Positions 54,011-62,588 of a stretch of 64,000 nucleotides of DNA are shown here, one piece after another (position 1 is the first letter of the stretch; every line of letters starts with the position of its first letter). Under the pieces are notes generated by a model, which saw only the letters and a program-made list of their open reading frames with translations, did no database searches and had not been told where the DNA came from. Made by a program: the position numbers and the translations under genes. This DNA is from Aureimonas ureilytica (GTDB lineage: Bacteria > Pseudomonadota > Alphaproteobacteria > Rhizobiales > Rhizobiaceae): positions 300,663 to 364,662 of the forward strand of contig NZ_LDQA01000028.1 in the NCBI RefSeq assembly GCF_001475935.1. Reading direction: 5' to 3'.

Positions 54011-54793
54011 TTACATAAACGAGCGCACCAGACTGCCCGTCAGCATGTTCCAGCCGTCGATCAGGACGAAGAACAGGATCTTGAAGGGAAGCGAGATGAT
54101 GGTCGGGGGGAGCATCATCATGCCCATGGACATGGTGAGGGTCGCCACGATGAGATCGATCACCAGGAAGGGCAGGACGATCAGGAAGCCGATCTCGAAG
54201 CCGCGGCGCAGTTCCGAGATCATGAAGGCGGGAACGAGAACGCGGAAATCCACGACCTCCCCTTCCCCGGAGCCCTGCTGCACTTCCGGCAGACGGTCGC
54301 GATTCGAGGCTTGCGCGAAGTCGGAGAAGAGCGCGAGATCCTGGCTGCGCACCTGATCGAGCATGAAATCGCGGAAGGGTTCGGCGATGCGCGGCAGCGC
54401 CTCTTCTTCCGTGATCTGCCCCTTCATCAGAGGCTGCAAGCCGTCGCGCCAGCTCTGGTCGAAGGTCGGCATCATCACGAAGAAGGTGATGAAGAGCGAC
54501 AGCGAGATGATGATGAGATTGGCGGGCGTCGTTTGAAGGCCGAGCCCCGAGCGCAGGATCGACAGCGCGATGACGACGCGCGTGAAGGCCGTGACCATCA
54601 CAAGGAGGCCGGGCGCGATCGAGAGAACCGTGACGATGCCGAAAAGCTGGACGATGCGGCCCGAGACGGCCGTGTCGCCGGCCGGAATCAGCGACGCCAG
54701 GCTGTTGGCGGCATTGGCCACCGCGTCCTGCGCATGGGCGGGCGCGGCCCAGGCCGCCGCGAGCAGCGCGGCGGCGAGAAGCGCGCGTCTCAC
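54011..54793 (-). CDS. fliP: Flagellar export apparatus protein FliP
   Basis: Pore-forming component of the FliPQR gate. 260 aa with a cleavable signal peptide (about 1-21, AAWAAPAHAQ) as is usual, then four membrane helices. Family motifs: SIAPGLLVMVTAFTRVVIALSILR, GLQTTPANLIIISLSLFITF and FEIGFLIVLPFLVIDLIVA. The ATG overlaps the fliL stop (ATGA). Confidence 0.96.
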   Translation of the reverse strand: MRRALLAAALLAAAWAAPAHAQDAVANAANSLASLIPAGDTAVSGRIVQLFGIVTVLSIAPGLLVMVTAFTRVVIALSILRSGLGLQTTPANLIIISLSLFITFFVMMPTFDQSWRDGLQPLMKGQITEEEALPRIAEPFRDFMLDQVRSQDLALFSDFAQASNRDRLPEVQQGSGEGEVVDFRVLVPAFMISELRRGFEIGFLIVLPFLVIDLIVATLTMSMGMMMLPPTIISLPFKILFFVLIDGWNMLTGSLVRSFM

Positions 54794-55401
54794 TTCACCA
54801 CCAGCGAGCGAACGGTGACGTCGACGACGGCGGGTGAGCGCAGGCGCGCGCGCTCCAGAAGGTCTTCCTTCAGATGAAGAAGGCCGCGCGAGCCCTCGAT
54901 CTGCGCGAGTTCCAGCGTGCGCAGAAAAACGAGCGTGTCGGCCTGGACCTGATTGGTCAGCGCCGCCTCATCCACCTTTTCCGTGCCCTGCTGGCGCAGC
55001 ACGAGACCCATTTCGAGGCGGGCCTGCGCGCCAACGGGGGAGGACAGATCGGTGAGAATGGCGGGAATGGTGACGAAGCTTTCCTTGGGCGGCTCGCCCT
55101 TGGCTTCCTTGTTGGCGAGCGAGCCATGCTCGCCCGTCTCCGCCTTGGCCGACTCGCCATGTCCGCCCTCAGCGGGCTTGGCCTCGCCATGCGCGGCATC
55201 AGCCGGATGAGCTTCCGCCGCGCTCGCATCGGGCGCGGGTGCGGGAGCCGGTTTCAGGAGAAAGCCCAGCGCCGCGCCGCCGCCGGCCGCCAGAAGCGTC
55301 AGACCCGCCACCACGGCGATCATCTGCATCTTGCCGCCCTTCTTGGCTTTCGGGTCGCCGCCCGCAAGAATGGCAAGCGCTTCGGGAGTGAGGTCGGTCA
55401 T
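54790..55401 (-). CDS. fliL: Flagellar basal body-associated protein FliL
   Basis: Membrane protein next to the stator that affects torque. 203 aa from the ATG at 55399-55401 (MTDLTPEALA). One membrane helix (about 26-46), a His/Glu/Ala-rich linker (52-95) and a C-terminal FliL domain with FVTIPAILTDLSSP and the FLRTLELAQIEGSRGLLHLKEDLLER motif. It is preceded by 255 bases of non-coding DNA that holds the flgH terminator. Confidence 0.93.
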   Translation of the reverse strand: MTDLTPEALAILAGGDPKAKKGGKMQMIAVVAGLTLLAAGGGAALGFLLKPAPAPAPDASAAEAHPADAAHGEAKPAEGGHGESAKAETGEHGSLANKEAKGEPPKESFVTIPAILTDLSSPVGAQARLEMGLVLRQQGTEKVDEAALTNQVQADTLVFLRTLELAQIEGSRGLLHLKEDLLERARLRSPAVVDVTVRSLVVK

Positions 55402-55573
55402 CAGGCGCTCCGGCACGAGACAATGCGCAGTGGGAAAGCCGCAGCCTCCCGCCCGAGCGGGTTCCATCGCGGCCTCATCGCCCCCGCCACCGGCGCGACG
55501 CATCGCGGGCGGGTGGGGCATTGAGGAAAGTGTTAATAAATCGTGCTGGCCCGAGCCTGACCGCAGCGCGCAA

Positions 55574-55604
55574 CAAAAAAACGGGCCGGCGAACCGACCC
55601 GTTT
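55574..55604 (-). terminator. Intrinsic terminator after flgH
   Basis: Stem AAACGGG-C-CGG/CCG-A-CCCGTTT (55579-55588 with 55595-55604) around a UUCG tetraloop on the minus strand, followed by a run of T residues (55581-55574). It closes the flgB-to-flgH operon. Confidence 0.85.
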
Positions 55605-55656
55605 CCAAGGGAGAGGATGGAGAGTTCGGGCGAAGCGGCGCTTCGCCCTGGACGCC

Positions 55657-56364
55657 TCAGTAAGGCAGCGCGTTGTCCAGGACCTGCTGGCCCCAGGCCG
55701 GCTGCTGCACTTCCGTGAGGCGACCCCGGCCGCCGTAGGAAATGCGCGCTTCGGCGATCTTCTCGTAGGAGATCGTGTTGTTGGGCAGGATGTCGCCCGG
55801 CCGGATGATGCCGGCGATCGACAGAACGCGAACCTCGAAATTGACGCGGATCTCCTGCTGGCCGGCAATATAGAGATTGCCGTTGGGCAGAACCTGCGTG
55901 ACCACGGCCGCGACCGAGACGTTGATCTCTTCCTGGCGATCGACCGTACCCTTGCCGGCCGTCTTGGTGCCGTTCTTGAGGCCGAGATCGGCGCCCACAG
56001 TGGGAAGCCCCCAGGAGCCGAAGGACCCTTTGAGATCGGCGCCGACGCTGACACCCGAATCGCGCGAGCGCTTGGTGTTGTTGTCGAGCTTGGCCTTGTC
56101 GTCGATCTTGATCTTGACCGTGACGATGTCGCCGACATTGAGCGCGCGCGTGTCGCGGAAGAAGTCGGCGTTGCGGCCGGTCCAGAGGGAGTTCACGTGG
56201 CGCGGCGGCTCGGGCGAATAGGCGGCCTGCGGCTGAACCACGGGGGGGAACTGATGCAGCCCCGTTCCCACCGGCGTCAGCACGGGCTCCTTCATCAGGT
56301 CTTCGCGCGTCGTGGTGCAACCGGCCAGAACGCCGGTGGCAAGAAGGCAGGCGAGGATTCTCAC
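55657..56364 (-). CDS. flgH: Flagellar L-ring protein FlgH
   Basis: Outer-membrane ring lipoprotein. 235 aa from a GTG at 56362-56364, which overlaps the motE stop (GTGA). Lipobox LAGC with Cys16. Family motifs: NSLWTGRNADFFRDTRALNVGDIVTVKI, NVSVAAVVTQVLPNGNLYIAGQQEIRVN and IRPGDILPNNTISYEKIAEARISYGGRG. It is followed by a terminator. Confidence 0.95.
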   Translation of the reverse strand: MRILACLLATGVLAGCTTTREDLMKEPVLTPVGTGLHQFPPVVQPQAAYSPEPPRHVNSLWTGRNADFFRDTRALNVGDIVTVKIKIDDKAKLDNNTKRSRDSGVSVGADLKGSFGSWGLPTVGADLGLKNGTKTAGKGTVDRQEEINVSVAAVVTQVLPNGNLYIAGQQEIRVNFEVRVLSIAGIIRPGDILPNNTISYEKIAEARISYGGRGRLTEVQQPAWGQQVLDNALPY

Positions 56365-56999
56365 GATTTCTGTTCCTCGGCAGCGGGCGGCGAACCGGCA
56401 GAGTCCGCCTGGGCCGCGCGGTCGGTCTTCTGGGTGATGATGGCGGCCAGTTCCGCCGCGACGGGCGCGGGCATCTCGGCCAGAATGGCGCTCGCCTGGC
56501 GCGACTTGAGACGGGTGAGCAGCGCGGCCGCCGCCGGGCGCGTCATGCCGGCGAGCTGGCCGGCGGCCGCGTCCGGCTTCATGCCCGAATAGATCTGGAT
56601 CATCGTGTCCGAGGTGGATTCGATGAAGGCCTTGCGCTCGGCCAGCCAGCCTTCGACTTCTTTGCGCTTGGCATCGAGTTCCTCGATCCGGGCGTTGAGC
56701 TGACCTTCGGCCTCCTTCAGCTGAGCGAGCTGAAGGGCATTGCGCGCGTCGAGCGCAGGATCGGAAATATTGGAGCAATAACGCTGCACGTCCGTCGTCG
56801 GCTGAACCGGAACGGAGGCTTCCGTGCCGTCGGCGCCGATCACGCGGACCTTCACAGGCGTCGTCGGCGGCCCCACGGGCTCCTTGCTGCCCGAAGCGTC
56901 AGCAAACTGAAGGCCACCCAGAACCAGGACGCCGGCCAGAAGCGCGGTGCGAAGCGAAGACGAGCGGACGAAGGGCGAAGGGGTCATGACGGATCTCAC
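56361..56999 (-). CDS. motE: MotE family protein (chaperone of MotC)
   Basis: Periplasmic dimeric chaperone for MotC in rhizobia. 212 aa from a GTG at 56997-56999 overlapping the flgI stop (GTGA); an ATG at 56985-56987 is an alternative. Signal peptide at about 15-36 (LLAGVLVLGGLQFADA). Charged coiled coil at about 88-130 (ALQLAQLKEAEGQLNARIEELDAKRKEVE) and an MgtE-N-like C-terminal helical domain (MKPDAAAGQLAGMTRPAAAALLTRLKSRQAS). Confidence 0.92.
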   Translation of the reverse strand: MRSVMTPSPFVRSSSLRTALLAGVLVLGGLQFADASGSKEPVGPPTTPVKVRVIGADGTEASVPVQPTTDVQRYCSNISDPALDARNALQLAQLKEAEGQLNARIEELDAKRKEVEGWLAERKAFIESTSDTMIQIYSGMKPDAAAGQLAGMTRPAAAALLTRLKSRQASAILAEMPAPVAAELAAIITQKTDRAAQADSAGSPPAAEEQKS

Positions 57000-58192
57000 T
57001 GAACCACGAGGTCGGCTTGAAGCGCGCCGGAGGTCTTGATGGCCTGAAGAATGGCGATGATGCCGGTGGGCTTGAGGCCGAGCCGGTTGAGCCCGCGCAC
57101 CACCGCATCGAGATTGGCGCCCTGCACGATGGCGAGATTGCCGCCGCCCTGCTGCGCGTCCACCGTCGTGTCCTTGGTCACAACGGTCTGCCCGTTGGAG
57201 AAGGGCGCCGGCTGCGAAACATTGGGCGTGTCGGTGATGCGGACTGTCAGGCTGCCATGGGTGACGGCGACCGTCGAAATCTTGACGTCCTGCCCGATGA
57301 CCACCGTCCCGGTGCGCTCGTCGATGACGACCTTGGCGGCCTGATCGGGCGTGATCTGAAGATCGCCGAGATCGGCGAGGAAGCGGGTCGAGGAGAGCTT
57401 GGGCGGGCGCGTCAGCGTGATGTTGCGGAAGTCCTGCTCGCGCGCCACCGGGCGGCCATAGGCCTGCACCGAGAAGGCGTTGATCGCGTCCACCACACGG
57501 ATCGCCGTGCGATAGTCCGGGTTGCGCAGTTCCATCGTGATGGTGGGTGTGTCCACCGTCGCGCGCTGCACCTCGCGCTCGATCAAGGCGCCGCCGGCGA
57601 TGCGGCCGGTGGTCGGCGTGCCCTGCGTCAGGCTTTCGTTGGTGCCCTCGGATGAGAAGCCGCTGACGGCGAGCGCGCCCTGGCCAACGGCATAGATTTC
57701 GCCGTCCGGGCCGTAGAGGGGCGTCATGACCAGCGTGCCGCCCATCAGCGACGAGGCATCGCCGAGCGAGGAGACGTTGATGTCGATGCGCGAGCCGATG
57801 CCCGAAAAGGCCGGCAGATCGGCGGTCACGACGACGGCCGCGACATTGCGCGTGCGTGGATTGGCCGAGCGCACGTTGACGCCCATGCGATCCAGCATGG
57901 ACTGGAGCGATTGTTCGGTGAAGGGCGAGTTGCGCAGGCTGTCGCCCGTGCCCTGGAGGCCGATCACCAGACCGTAGCCGACCAGCTGGTTGTCGCGCAC
58001 GCCCTTGACGGTCGTGATGTCCTTGATGCGCACGCCGCCCGAGGGGCGCACGCGCGGCACCACCATGTTGAAATTCTCGCGCGCGCCGATGCCGGCTTGG
58101 CTGTAGCCGGCGCCCGCATAATCGGCCGCAAAGGCCGAGGTCAGGCCGAAGGAAAGGCTCGTGGCGACGAGCATCGCTCGCTTGAGGCTCAT
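56996..58192 (-). CDS. flgI: Flagellar P-ring protein FlgI
   Basis: Periplasmic ring around the rod. 398 aa from the ATG at 58190-58192 (MSLKRAMLVA), overlapping the flgA stop (ATGA). Signal peptide at about 1-22. Conserved RIKDITTVKGVRDNQLVGYGLVIGLQGTGD, NVAAVVVTADLPAF and the C-terminal GLNRLGLKPTGIIAILQAIKTSGALQADL motifs. Confidence 0.96.
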   Translation of the reverse strand: MSLKRAMLVATSLSFGLTSAFAADYAGAGYSQAGIGARENFNMVVPRVRPSGGVRIKDITTVKGVRDNQLVGYGLVIGLQGTGDSLRNSPFTEQSLQSMLDRMGVNVRSANPRTRNVAAVVVTADLPAFSGIGSRIDINVSSLGDASSLMGGTLVMTPLYGPDGEIYAVGQGALAVSGFSSEGTNESLTQGTPTTGRIAGGALIEREVQRATVDTPTITMELRNPDYRTAIRVVDAINAFSVQAYGRPVAREQDFRNITLTRPPKLSSTRFLADLGDLQITPDQAAKVVIDERTGTVVIGQDVKISTVAVTHGSLTVRITDTPNVSQPAPFSNGQTVVTKDTTVDAQQGGGNLAIVQGANLDAVVRGLNRLGLKPTGIIAILQAIKTSGALQADLVVQ

Positions 58193-58674
58193 TGTGAGGA
58201 CACCTCGATCGTGCCGTCTTCCATGGCGATGCCCGAGATCGTGACGCCGCTGTCGGTGTTGCGAACCCGAATGGCCTGACCCGCCGAGCCGGACTGGAGC
58301 GGCAGGCCCATGCCGGTGATCAGCAGGCCTTCCTCGCGATAGATCAGCTTGGCCGGAACGCCGGCGGTCACCGAATCGGGCGACTTCAGGTCGGACAGGA
58401 GAATGGGCTGGTTGGGCAGCAGCGTGCGGCGGGCGAGTCGGTTCTTCAGCATCCCCTCCTCGACCACGTAGGAGGACAGCTGCTCGCCCGGAACGGTGAA
58501 GCGCATCGGGATGATGCCTTTGTCGAGCACGCTCTGGCCGGGATAGACCACGGCGGTCGGCACCGGCAGGTTGAGATCGGCCGCGCCGGCCGGGGCCGGC
58601 GACAGTGCGACGAGAAGCCCCGCGCCAAGCAAGCCCGCGAGGGAGAAACGGCGAAGAAGCGGGGCTGCGATCAT
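58189..58674 (-). CDS. flgA: P-ring assembly chaperone FlgA
   Basis: Periplasmic chaperone for FlgI polymerisation. 161 aa. Signal peptide at about 1-31 (LLGAGLLVALSPAPAGA). SAF domain with RRTLLPNQPILLSDLKSP and the C-terminal GLPLQSGSAGQAIRVRNTDSG motif typical of FlgA. It follows flgG by three bases and is coupled to flgI. Confidence 0.93.
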   Translation of the reverse strand: MIAAPLLRRFSLAGLLGAGLLVALSPAPAGAADLNLPVPTAVVYPGQSVLDKGIIPMRFTVPGEQLSSYVVEEGMLKNRLARRTLLPNQPILLSDLKSPDSVTAGVPAKLIYREEGLLITGMGLPLQSGSAGQAIRVRNTDSGVTISGIAMEDGTIEVSSQ

Positions 58675-58677
58675 GGT

Positions 58678-59460
58678 TTAGCGAATACCCTTCGAGACGA
58701 CGCCGGCCATTTCGTCGGCTGCCTGGATGACCTTGGAGTTCATCTCGTAGGCGCGCTGCGCCGAGATTAGCTCGGAGATTTCCTTGACAGGATCGACGTT
58801 GGAATTTTCCAGATAGGCCTGCTTGATCACGCCATAGCCGGGATCGCCCGGAACGCCGGCGATCGGCGTGCCGGAGGCGACGGTCTCGCGGAACAGGTTG
58901 TTGCCCTGCGCGGCGAGGCCCGGCTCGTTGGCGAAGTTGACCAGCGAGATCTGGCCGATGAGCTGATCTTGGCCGCTGACCTTGGCGTAAACCTGACCTG
59001 CCTCGTTGATCGAGACCTGCGTCGTGTCCTGCGGGATGGTGAGGCCGGGATCGACCACGAAACCGTCGAGCGTGACGAGCTGGCCGGTGGCGCTTTTGTT
59101 GAAGGCGCCGTCGCGGGTGTAGAGCGTTTCGCCGTTCGGGCCTTGGATCTGGAAATAGCCCTGGCCGTTGATGGCCAGATCCAGATCGTTGCCGGTCTGC
59201 TGCAGCGCGCCCTGGATATGGACGGTGCGAACGGCGGCCGTGCGCACGCCCAGACCAATCTGCACGCCCTCGGGGATCGTGTTCTCGCCGCCACGGGCGG
59301 GCACGCCCTGTGCGCGCTCGACCTGGTAGAGAAGATCGGTGAACTCGGCGCGGGCGCGCTTGTAGCCGGTGGTGTTGATGTTCGCGATATTGTTCGCGAT
59401 CACTTCGACATTGGTCTGCTGGGCGTTCATGCCGGTCGCGGCGATCGCAAGGGCGCGCAT
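58678..59460 (-). CDS. flgG: Flagellar distal rod protein FlgG
   Basis: Distal rod subunit. 260 aa, exactly normal. N-terminal [35 protein letters not shown], the FlgG-specific [21 protein letters not shown] stretch and the C-terminal [24 protein letters not shown]. It lies 14 bases after fliE. Confidence 0.97.
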   Translation of the reverse strand: MRALAIAATGMNAQQTNVEVIANNIANINTTGYKRARAEFTDLLYQVERAQGVPARGGENTIPEGVQIGLGVRTAAVRTVHIQGALQQTGNDLDLAINGQGYFQIQGPNGETLYTRDGAFNKSATGQLVTLDGFVVDPGLTIPQDTTQVSINEAGQVYAKVSGQDQLIGQISLVNFANEPGLAAQGNNLFRETVASGTPIAGVPGDPGYGVIKQAYLENSNVDPVKEISELISAQRAYEMNSKVIQAADEMAGVVSKGIR

Positions 59461-59474
59461 TGCTTTGGTCTTTC

Positions 59475-59801
59475 TCAGATCGACATGCGGGAGAGTTCAA
59501 GATAGGCCGAGACGACCTTGTCGCGGATCGCGATGGCCGTCTGGAGCGTGCGCTCGGCGCCCATGACCGCGTCCACGACGGCCTGGGTCGAGGCCTTGCC
59601 GTTCACGCCCTGGATCGAGGTCGCTTCGGCGCTTTTCACCGTCTGGTTCGCTTCGCGCGCCATGTCGGCCATCGCGGCGGCAAAGCCCTGGCCGGCGGCC
59701 GCGTGGGCCTCGCCGGCGGCGGTCGTGCCGACCGACATCGAGGTGGGATCGAGGCGGAAAGTGTCGACGCGCGCGGCCGCGCTTCCGATAGCGGGGATCA
59801 T
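59475..59801 (-). CDS. fliE: Hook-basal body complex protein FliE
   Basis: Adapter between MS ring and rod. 108 aa. C-terminal helix with the family motif [34 protein letters not shown]. It follows flgC by five bases, which is the normal alphaproteobacterial order flgB-flgC-fliE-flgG. Confidence 0.95.
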   Translation of the reverse strand: MIPAIGSAAARVDTFRLDPTSMSVGTTAAGEAHAAAGQGFAAAMADMAREANQTVKSAEATSIQGVNGKASTQAVVDAVMGAERTLQTAIAIRDKVVSAYLELSRMSI

Positions 59802-59806
59802 GGCGT

Positions 59807-60223
59807 TCAGCCTCTCATGAGATCGATGGTCAGGTTGATCAGCTCACGCGCCTGCTTGACCACCTGCAGGTTCGCTTCATACGAGCGGTTGGCCTCGCGC
59901 ATGTCGGCCATTTCGACGAGCGGGCTGACATTGGGCATCTTGACGTAACCGTTGCCGTCGGCCGCCGGATTGCCCGGATCGTATTCCGACTTGAACTGCG
60001 AGCGGTCGAGGCCGACATCCTTGACCCGAACGATCTCGGCGCCGGTCAGCCGGTCGATCTCGGAGGTGAAGGTCACGGTCTTGCGGCGGTAGGGATCGGT
60101 GCCCGGCCCCTCGCCCGTGGAGCGGGCGTTGGCGACGTTTTCGGCCACGACGCGCAGGCGCGTGGACTGGGCTTCGAGACCGCTGGCGGCAATGCGAAGA
60201 GCGGAGGAGATGGCATCGGTCAT
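59807..60223 (-). CDS. flgC: Flagellar proximal rod protein FlgC
   Basis: Proximal rod subunit. 138 aa. N-terminal [33 protein letters not shown], then PYRRKTVTF and the C-terminal [32 protein letters not shown]. It lies six bases after flgB. Confidence 0.97.
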   Translation of the reverse strand: MTDAISSALRIAASGLEAQSTRLRVVAENVANARSTGEGPGTDPYRRKTVTFTSEIDRLTGAEIVRVKDVGLDRSQFKSEYDPGNPAADGNGYVKMPNVSPLVEMADMREANRSYEANLQVVKQARELINLTIDLMRG

Positions 60224-60229
60224 CGACTG

Positions 60230-60610
60230 TCAGCCTTTCAGCGTCTGGAGATACATGCGGTGAAAGGCCTTGGCGATCGACGTATCGAGCGCGAAGTCTC
60301 GGGAGATCTCACCGGCCTTCAGCATTTCCTGCTCGAGGCTCACCGAGTTGCCGGAATGGGTGATGTCCCAGGGCGTCTGGCGCGTTTCGTCCACCCCGAA
60401 ATCCCGCCCGGCCGAGGCCACGAGATGGCTGGGGTTGGAGGCAGCAAGTTCCAGCTTGGTGGTTTCGAGAACGGAGGTGAAGGGCGACACGTCCTTGGCG
60501 CGATAGCCGGGCGTGTTGGCGTTGGCGACGTTCTCGGCCACGACCGCCTGACGCTGCGAAAGCCAGTCTGCGCGGGTGGACGACAGGCCGAAAAGATAAA
60601 GATCGCTCAT
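60230..60610 (-). CDS. flgB: Flagellar proximal rod protein FlgB
   Basis: Proximal rod subunit and first gene of the flgB-to-flgH operon. 126 aa. The axial motif [21 protein letters not shown] lies near 21-41 and the C-terminus has FALDTSIAKAFHRMYLQTLKG. The region upstream holds a phased TTAA array. Confidence 0.95.
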   Translation of the reverse strand: MSDLYLFGLSSTRADWLSQRQAVVAENVANANTPGYRAKDVSPFTSVLETTKLELAASNPSHLVASAGRDFGVDETRQTPWDITHSGNSVSLEQEMLKAGEISRDFALDTSIAKAFHRMYLQTLKG

Positions 60611-60699
60611 GAAGGCGTAAATCCTCGAGAAACATCTCGTAACGCCGTTTTAAGGATAGGCACTTGTCCGAAGCTGGCCAAACATGAAAAACTCGTTTA

Positions 60700-60734
60700 T
60701 TAACCTGATGTTAACAAGTATTAATCGTAGTTAA
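60700..60734. promoter_or_regulatory. Phased TTAA array upstream of the flgB operon (candidate CtrA sites)
   Basis: TTAA occurs at 60700, 60711, 60721 and 60731, spaced 11, 10 and 10 bp. The first pair forms TTAA-N7-TTAAC (60700-60715), the exact CtrA consensus. It lies 90-124 bases upstream of the flgB ATG in a locally AT-rich patch. Confidence 0.6.
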
Positions 60735-60751
60735 TACATGCCCGCCCGGTC

Positions 60752-60779
60752 AAAAAAAGACCCCGCTCGAGCGGGGTCT
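60752..60779 (-). terminator. Intrinsic terminator after the hypothetical gene at 60914
   Basis: Perfect 22-nt palindrome (60758-60779, AGACCCCGCTCGAGCGGGGTCT) preceded by seven A residues (60752-60758), giving a T-run on the minus strand. Confidence 0.85.
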
Positions 60780-60913
60780 GTGGCGGGTCGGGAGACGAGC
60801 GAGGTGCTGGTCAGCGCATGTCCGTTGAAAGGCGAGTTGGCTTTCGAGCCCAGACCATGCGCGAGACAAAGGACAAGAGCCCGCTTGGCGCAGCCACGCT
60901 CGACGCCAATATC

Positions 60914-61363
60914 TTACACGCGGGGCGCGGTGCGCATCCGCGCGGCCTCGATGGCTTTCGCCAGACGCTGCGTGTTGACGCTCGGGTCGGCGTCCGGGTC
61001 CTTGAAGGCGATATAATTGATATGGACAGCCGCTCGCGTGGCGGTGAGGGTCAGGCGGAAGTGGACGCTCACCTCGGGCAGGCGCAGTTCGAGGTCGAGA
61101 TCGATGGTCGGGGCCGAGCCCCAGCTCAAGTGCTCCTCGCCGCTTTCGGCAAAGCGCAGGACGCCGGGCGCCAGATAGAGCTGGGCGGAGGATTCCACGA
61201 TATCGGCGATATTGCCGAAAGCGTCCATGCGCAGGAACGCCACATAGTCGGCCGGTTCCACAAGCCGCAGTTCAGCCACGACCTCGCGGAGGCCGTTCGC
61301 CACGAGACGTTCCCGTTCGGCTGCGTGCTTGTTGCGAACGTTAAGCATGACTTGGGCGCCCAT
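60914..61363 (-). CDS. Hypothetical protein of the flagellar cluster
   Basis: 149 aa from the ATG at 61361-61363, with AAAGG eight bases upstream. No signal peptide or membrane helix. Visible segments: a helix around AAERERLVANGLREVVAELRL, then ADYVAFLRMDAFGNIADIVESSAQLYLAPG and a beta-rich part, TIDLDLELRLPEVSVHFRLTL. I do not recognise the family. It lies between flhB and the flgB operon and has its own strong terminator; a cytoplasmic role linked to motility is only inferred. Confidence 0.7.
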   Translation of the reverse strand: MGAQVMLNVRNKHAAERERLVANGLREVVAELRLVEPADYVAFLRMDAFGNIADIVESSAQLYLAPGVLRFAESGEEHLSWGSAPTIDLDLELRLPEVSVHFRLTLTATRAAVHINYIAFKDPDADPSVNTQRLAKAIEAARMRTAPRV

Positions 61364-61425
61364 GGAGAACCTTTACGCGGGAAGAACAAGATGATCCGGG
61401 CAAGGAAACACGCGGTCCGGATCGA

Positions 61426-62514
61426 TTAGGCGACACCAATTTCCAGGCGCGTCCCCGGACGCTCATGGAGATAGTAGATGACTTCCGCGACGGCCTTGAA
61501 GAATTGCGGAGGGATCATCTGATCGACTTCCACATGATCGTACATCGACCTTGCCAAGAGCTTGTCCTCGACCACAGGAATGTCATGTGTTTCGGCAATC
61601 TCGCGGATTTTCAAGGCCATGGCGTCGACGCCCTTGGCCACGACCAGCGGCGCGCCGCCTTCTTCACGGACATAGCGCAGCGCGATGGCATAGTGCGTCG
61701 GATTGGCGATCACCACGGTGGCCTTGGGCACCGAGGCCATCATCCGCCGCTTGTTGCGCTCGCGGGCGATCTGGCGCTGGCGCGCCTTGACCATCGGATC
61801 GCCTTCGGCCTGCTTCATCTCGTCCTTGATCTCCTGCTTGGACATGCGCAGGTCGCGCCGCCACAAGATACGGGAAAACAGGAGATCGGCCGCCACCAGC
61901 AGGATCGTCGCCACGGACACGGCCGCGAGCAGGCGCATCGCCAGACCGAGGATCGTTTCGGGAAGCTGCTGCGGATCTGAAAACATCGTCGCCAACAAGA
62001 GAGGCAGTTCCTTGGAAAGTATCCAACCGACGATGATCATAGCGCCGAAGAACTTGAACAATGACTTAGCGAACTCGGTGAAACCGCGCTTTCCGAACAG
62101 TCTTCCCCAACCTTGGGTTAGCGAGACGTTGGACGCTTTGGGACGAATTCGCTCAAGATTGATCTGGGGCGGATTTTGAAGAAGGGAAGCCAGTATTCCA
62201 GCCACGATGAAGAGGCCGGTGGCCGGCAGCACGAAATGCGCGGTCTGGAGCGAGATCGTATGGAGAAAGCCGAGCGCGTCGTAGCCGTTGCCGATCGACC
62301 ATTGCGTCGGGTTTTCGAAGGTGACTTTCAGATCGCTGAAAAGCTGCGCCGCGTTGTTGCGAGCCTGGAAGATGACGACGCCGATAGCCGCCAGGAGCGA
62401 GGCGAGAATCGGCGCTTCGCGAGAGACCGGAAGATTGCCCTTCTCGATCGTATCTTGAATGCGCTTCTCTGTCGGGTCTTCCGTTTGGGACTCTTTGTCC
62501 GCACCGTCCGCCAT
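61426..62514 (-). CDS. flhB: Flagellar export switch protein FlhB
   Basis: Substrate-specificity switch of the export apparatus. 362 aa from the ATG at 62512-62514 (MADGADKESQ). N-terminal EDPTEKRIQDTIEKGNLP motif, four membrane helices, and the autocleavage site NPTH at 271-274 in VVIANPTHYAIALRY. It follows fliG after a 74-base gap filled with a large hairpin. Confidence 0.96.
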   Translation of the reverse strand: MADGADKESQTEDPTEKRIQDTIEKGNLPVSREAPILASLLAAIGVVIFQARNNAAQLFSDLKVTFENPTQWSIGNGYDALGFLHTISLQTAHFVLPATGLFIVAGILASLLQNPPQINLERIRPKASNVSLTQGWGRLFGKRGFTEFAKSLFKFFGAMIIVGWILSKELPLLLATMFSDPQQLPETILGLAMRLLAAVSVATILLVAADLLFSRILWRRDLRMSKQEIKDEMKQAEGDPMVKARQRQIARERNKRRMMASVPKATVVIANPTHYAIALRYVREEGGAPLVVAKGVDAMALKIREIAETHDIPVVEDKLLARSMYDHVEVDQMIPPQFFKAVAEVIYYLHERPGTRLEIGVA

Positions 62515-62543
62515 GGTCCGTCCGCTCCCAATCGCATAAGGCA

Positions 62544-62584
62544 CAGGGCCGGGCGCGGACCCTCATGGTCCCCGCCCGGCCCTG
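62544..62584 (-). promoter_or_regulatory. Large intercistronic hairpin between fliG and flhB
   Basis: 17 base pairs with one C-C mismatch (62544-62561 with 62567-62584) around a 5-nt loop, starting five bases after fliG and with no T-run. More likely an mRNA stability or processing element than a terminator. Confidence 0.6.
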
Positions 62585-62588
62585 GCCG

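Larger units (their letters stand above)
60611..60913. other. Intergenic region between flgB and the hypothetical gene at 60914
   Basis: 303 bases: from left to right the flgB leader, the phased TTAA array (60700-60734), the intrinsic terminator of the upstream gene (60752-60779) and its 3' trailer. No coding region is supported. Confidence 0.6.
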
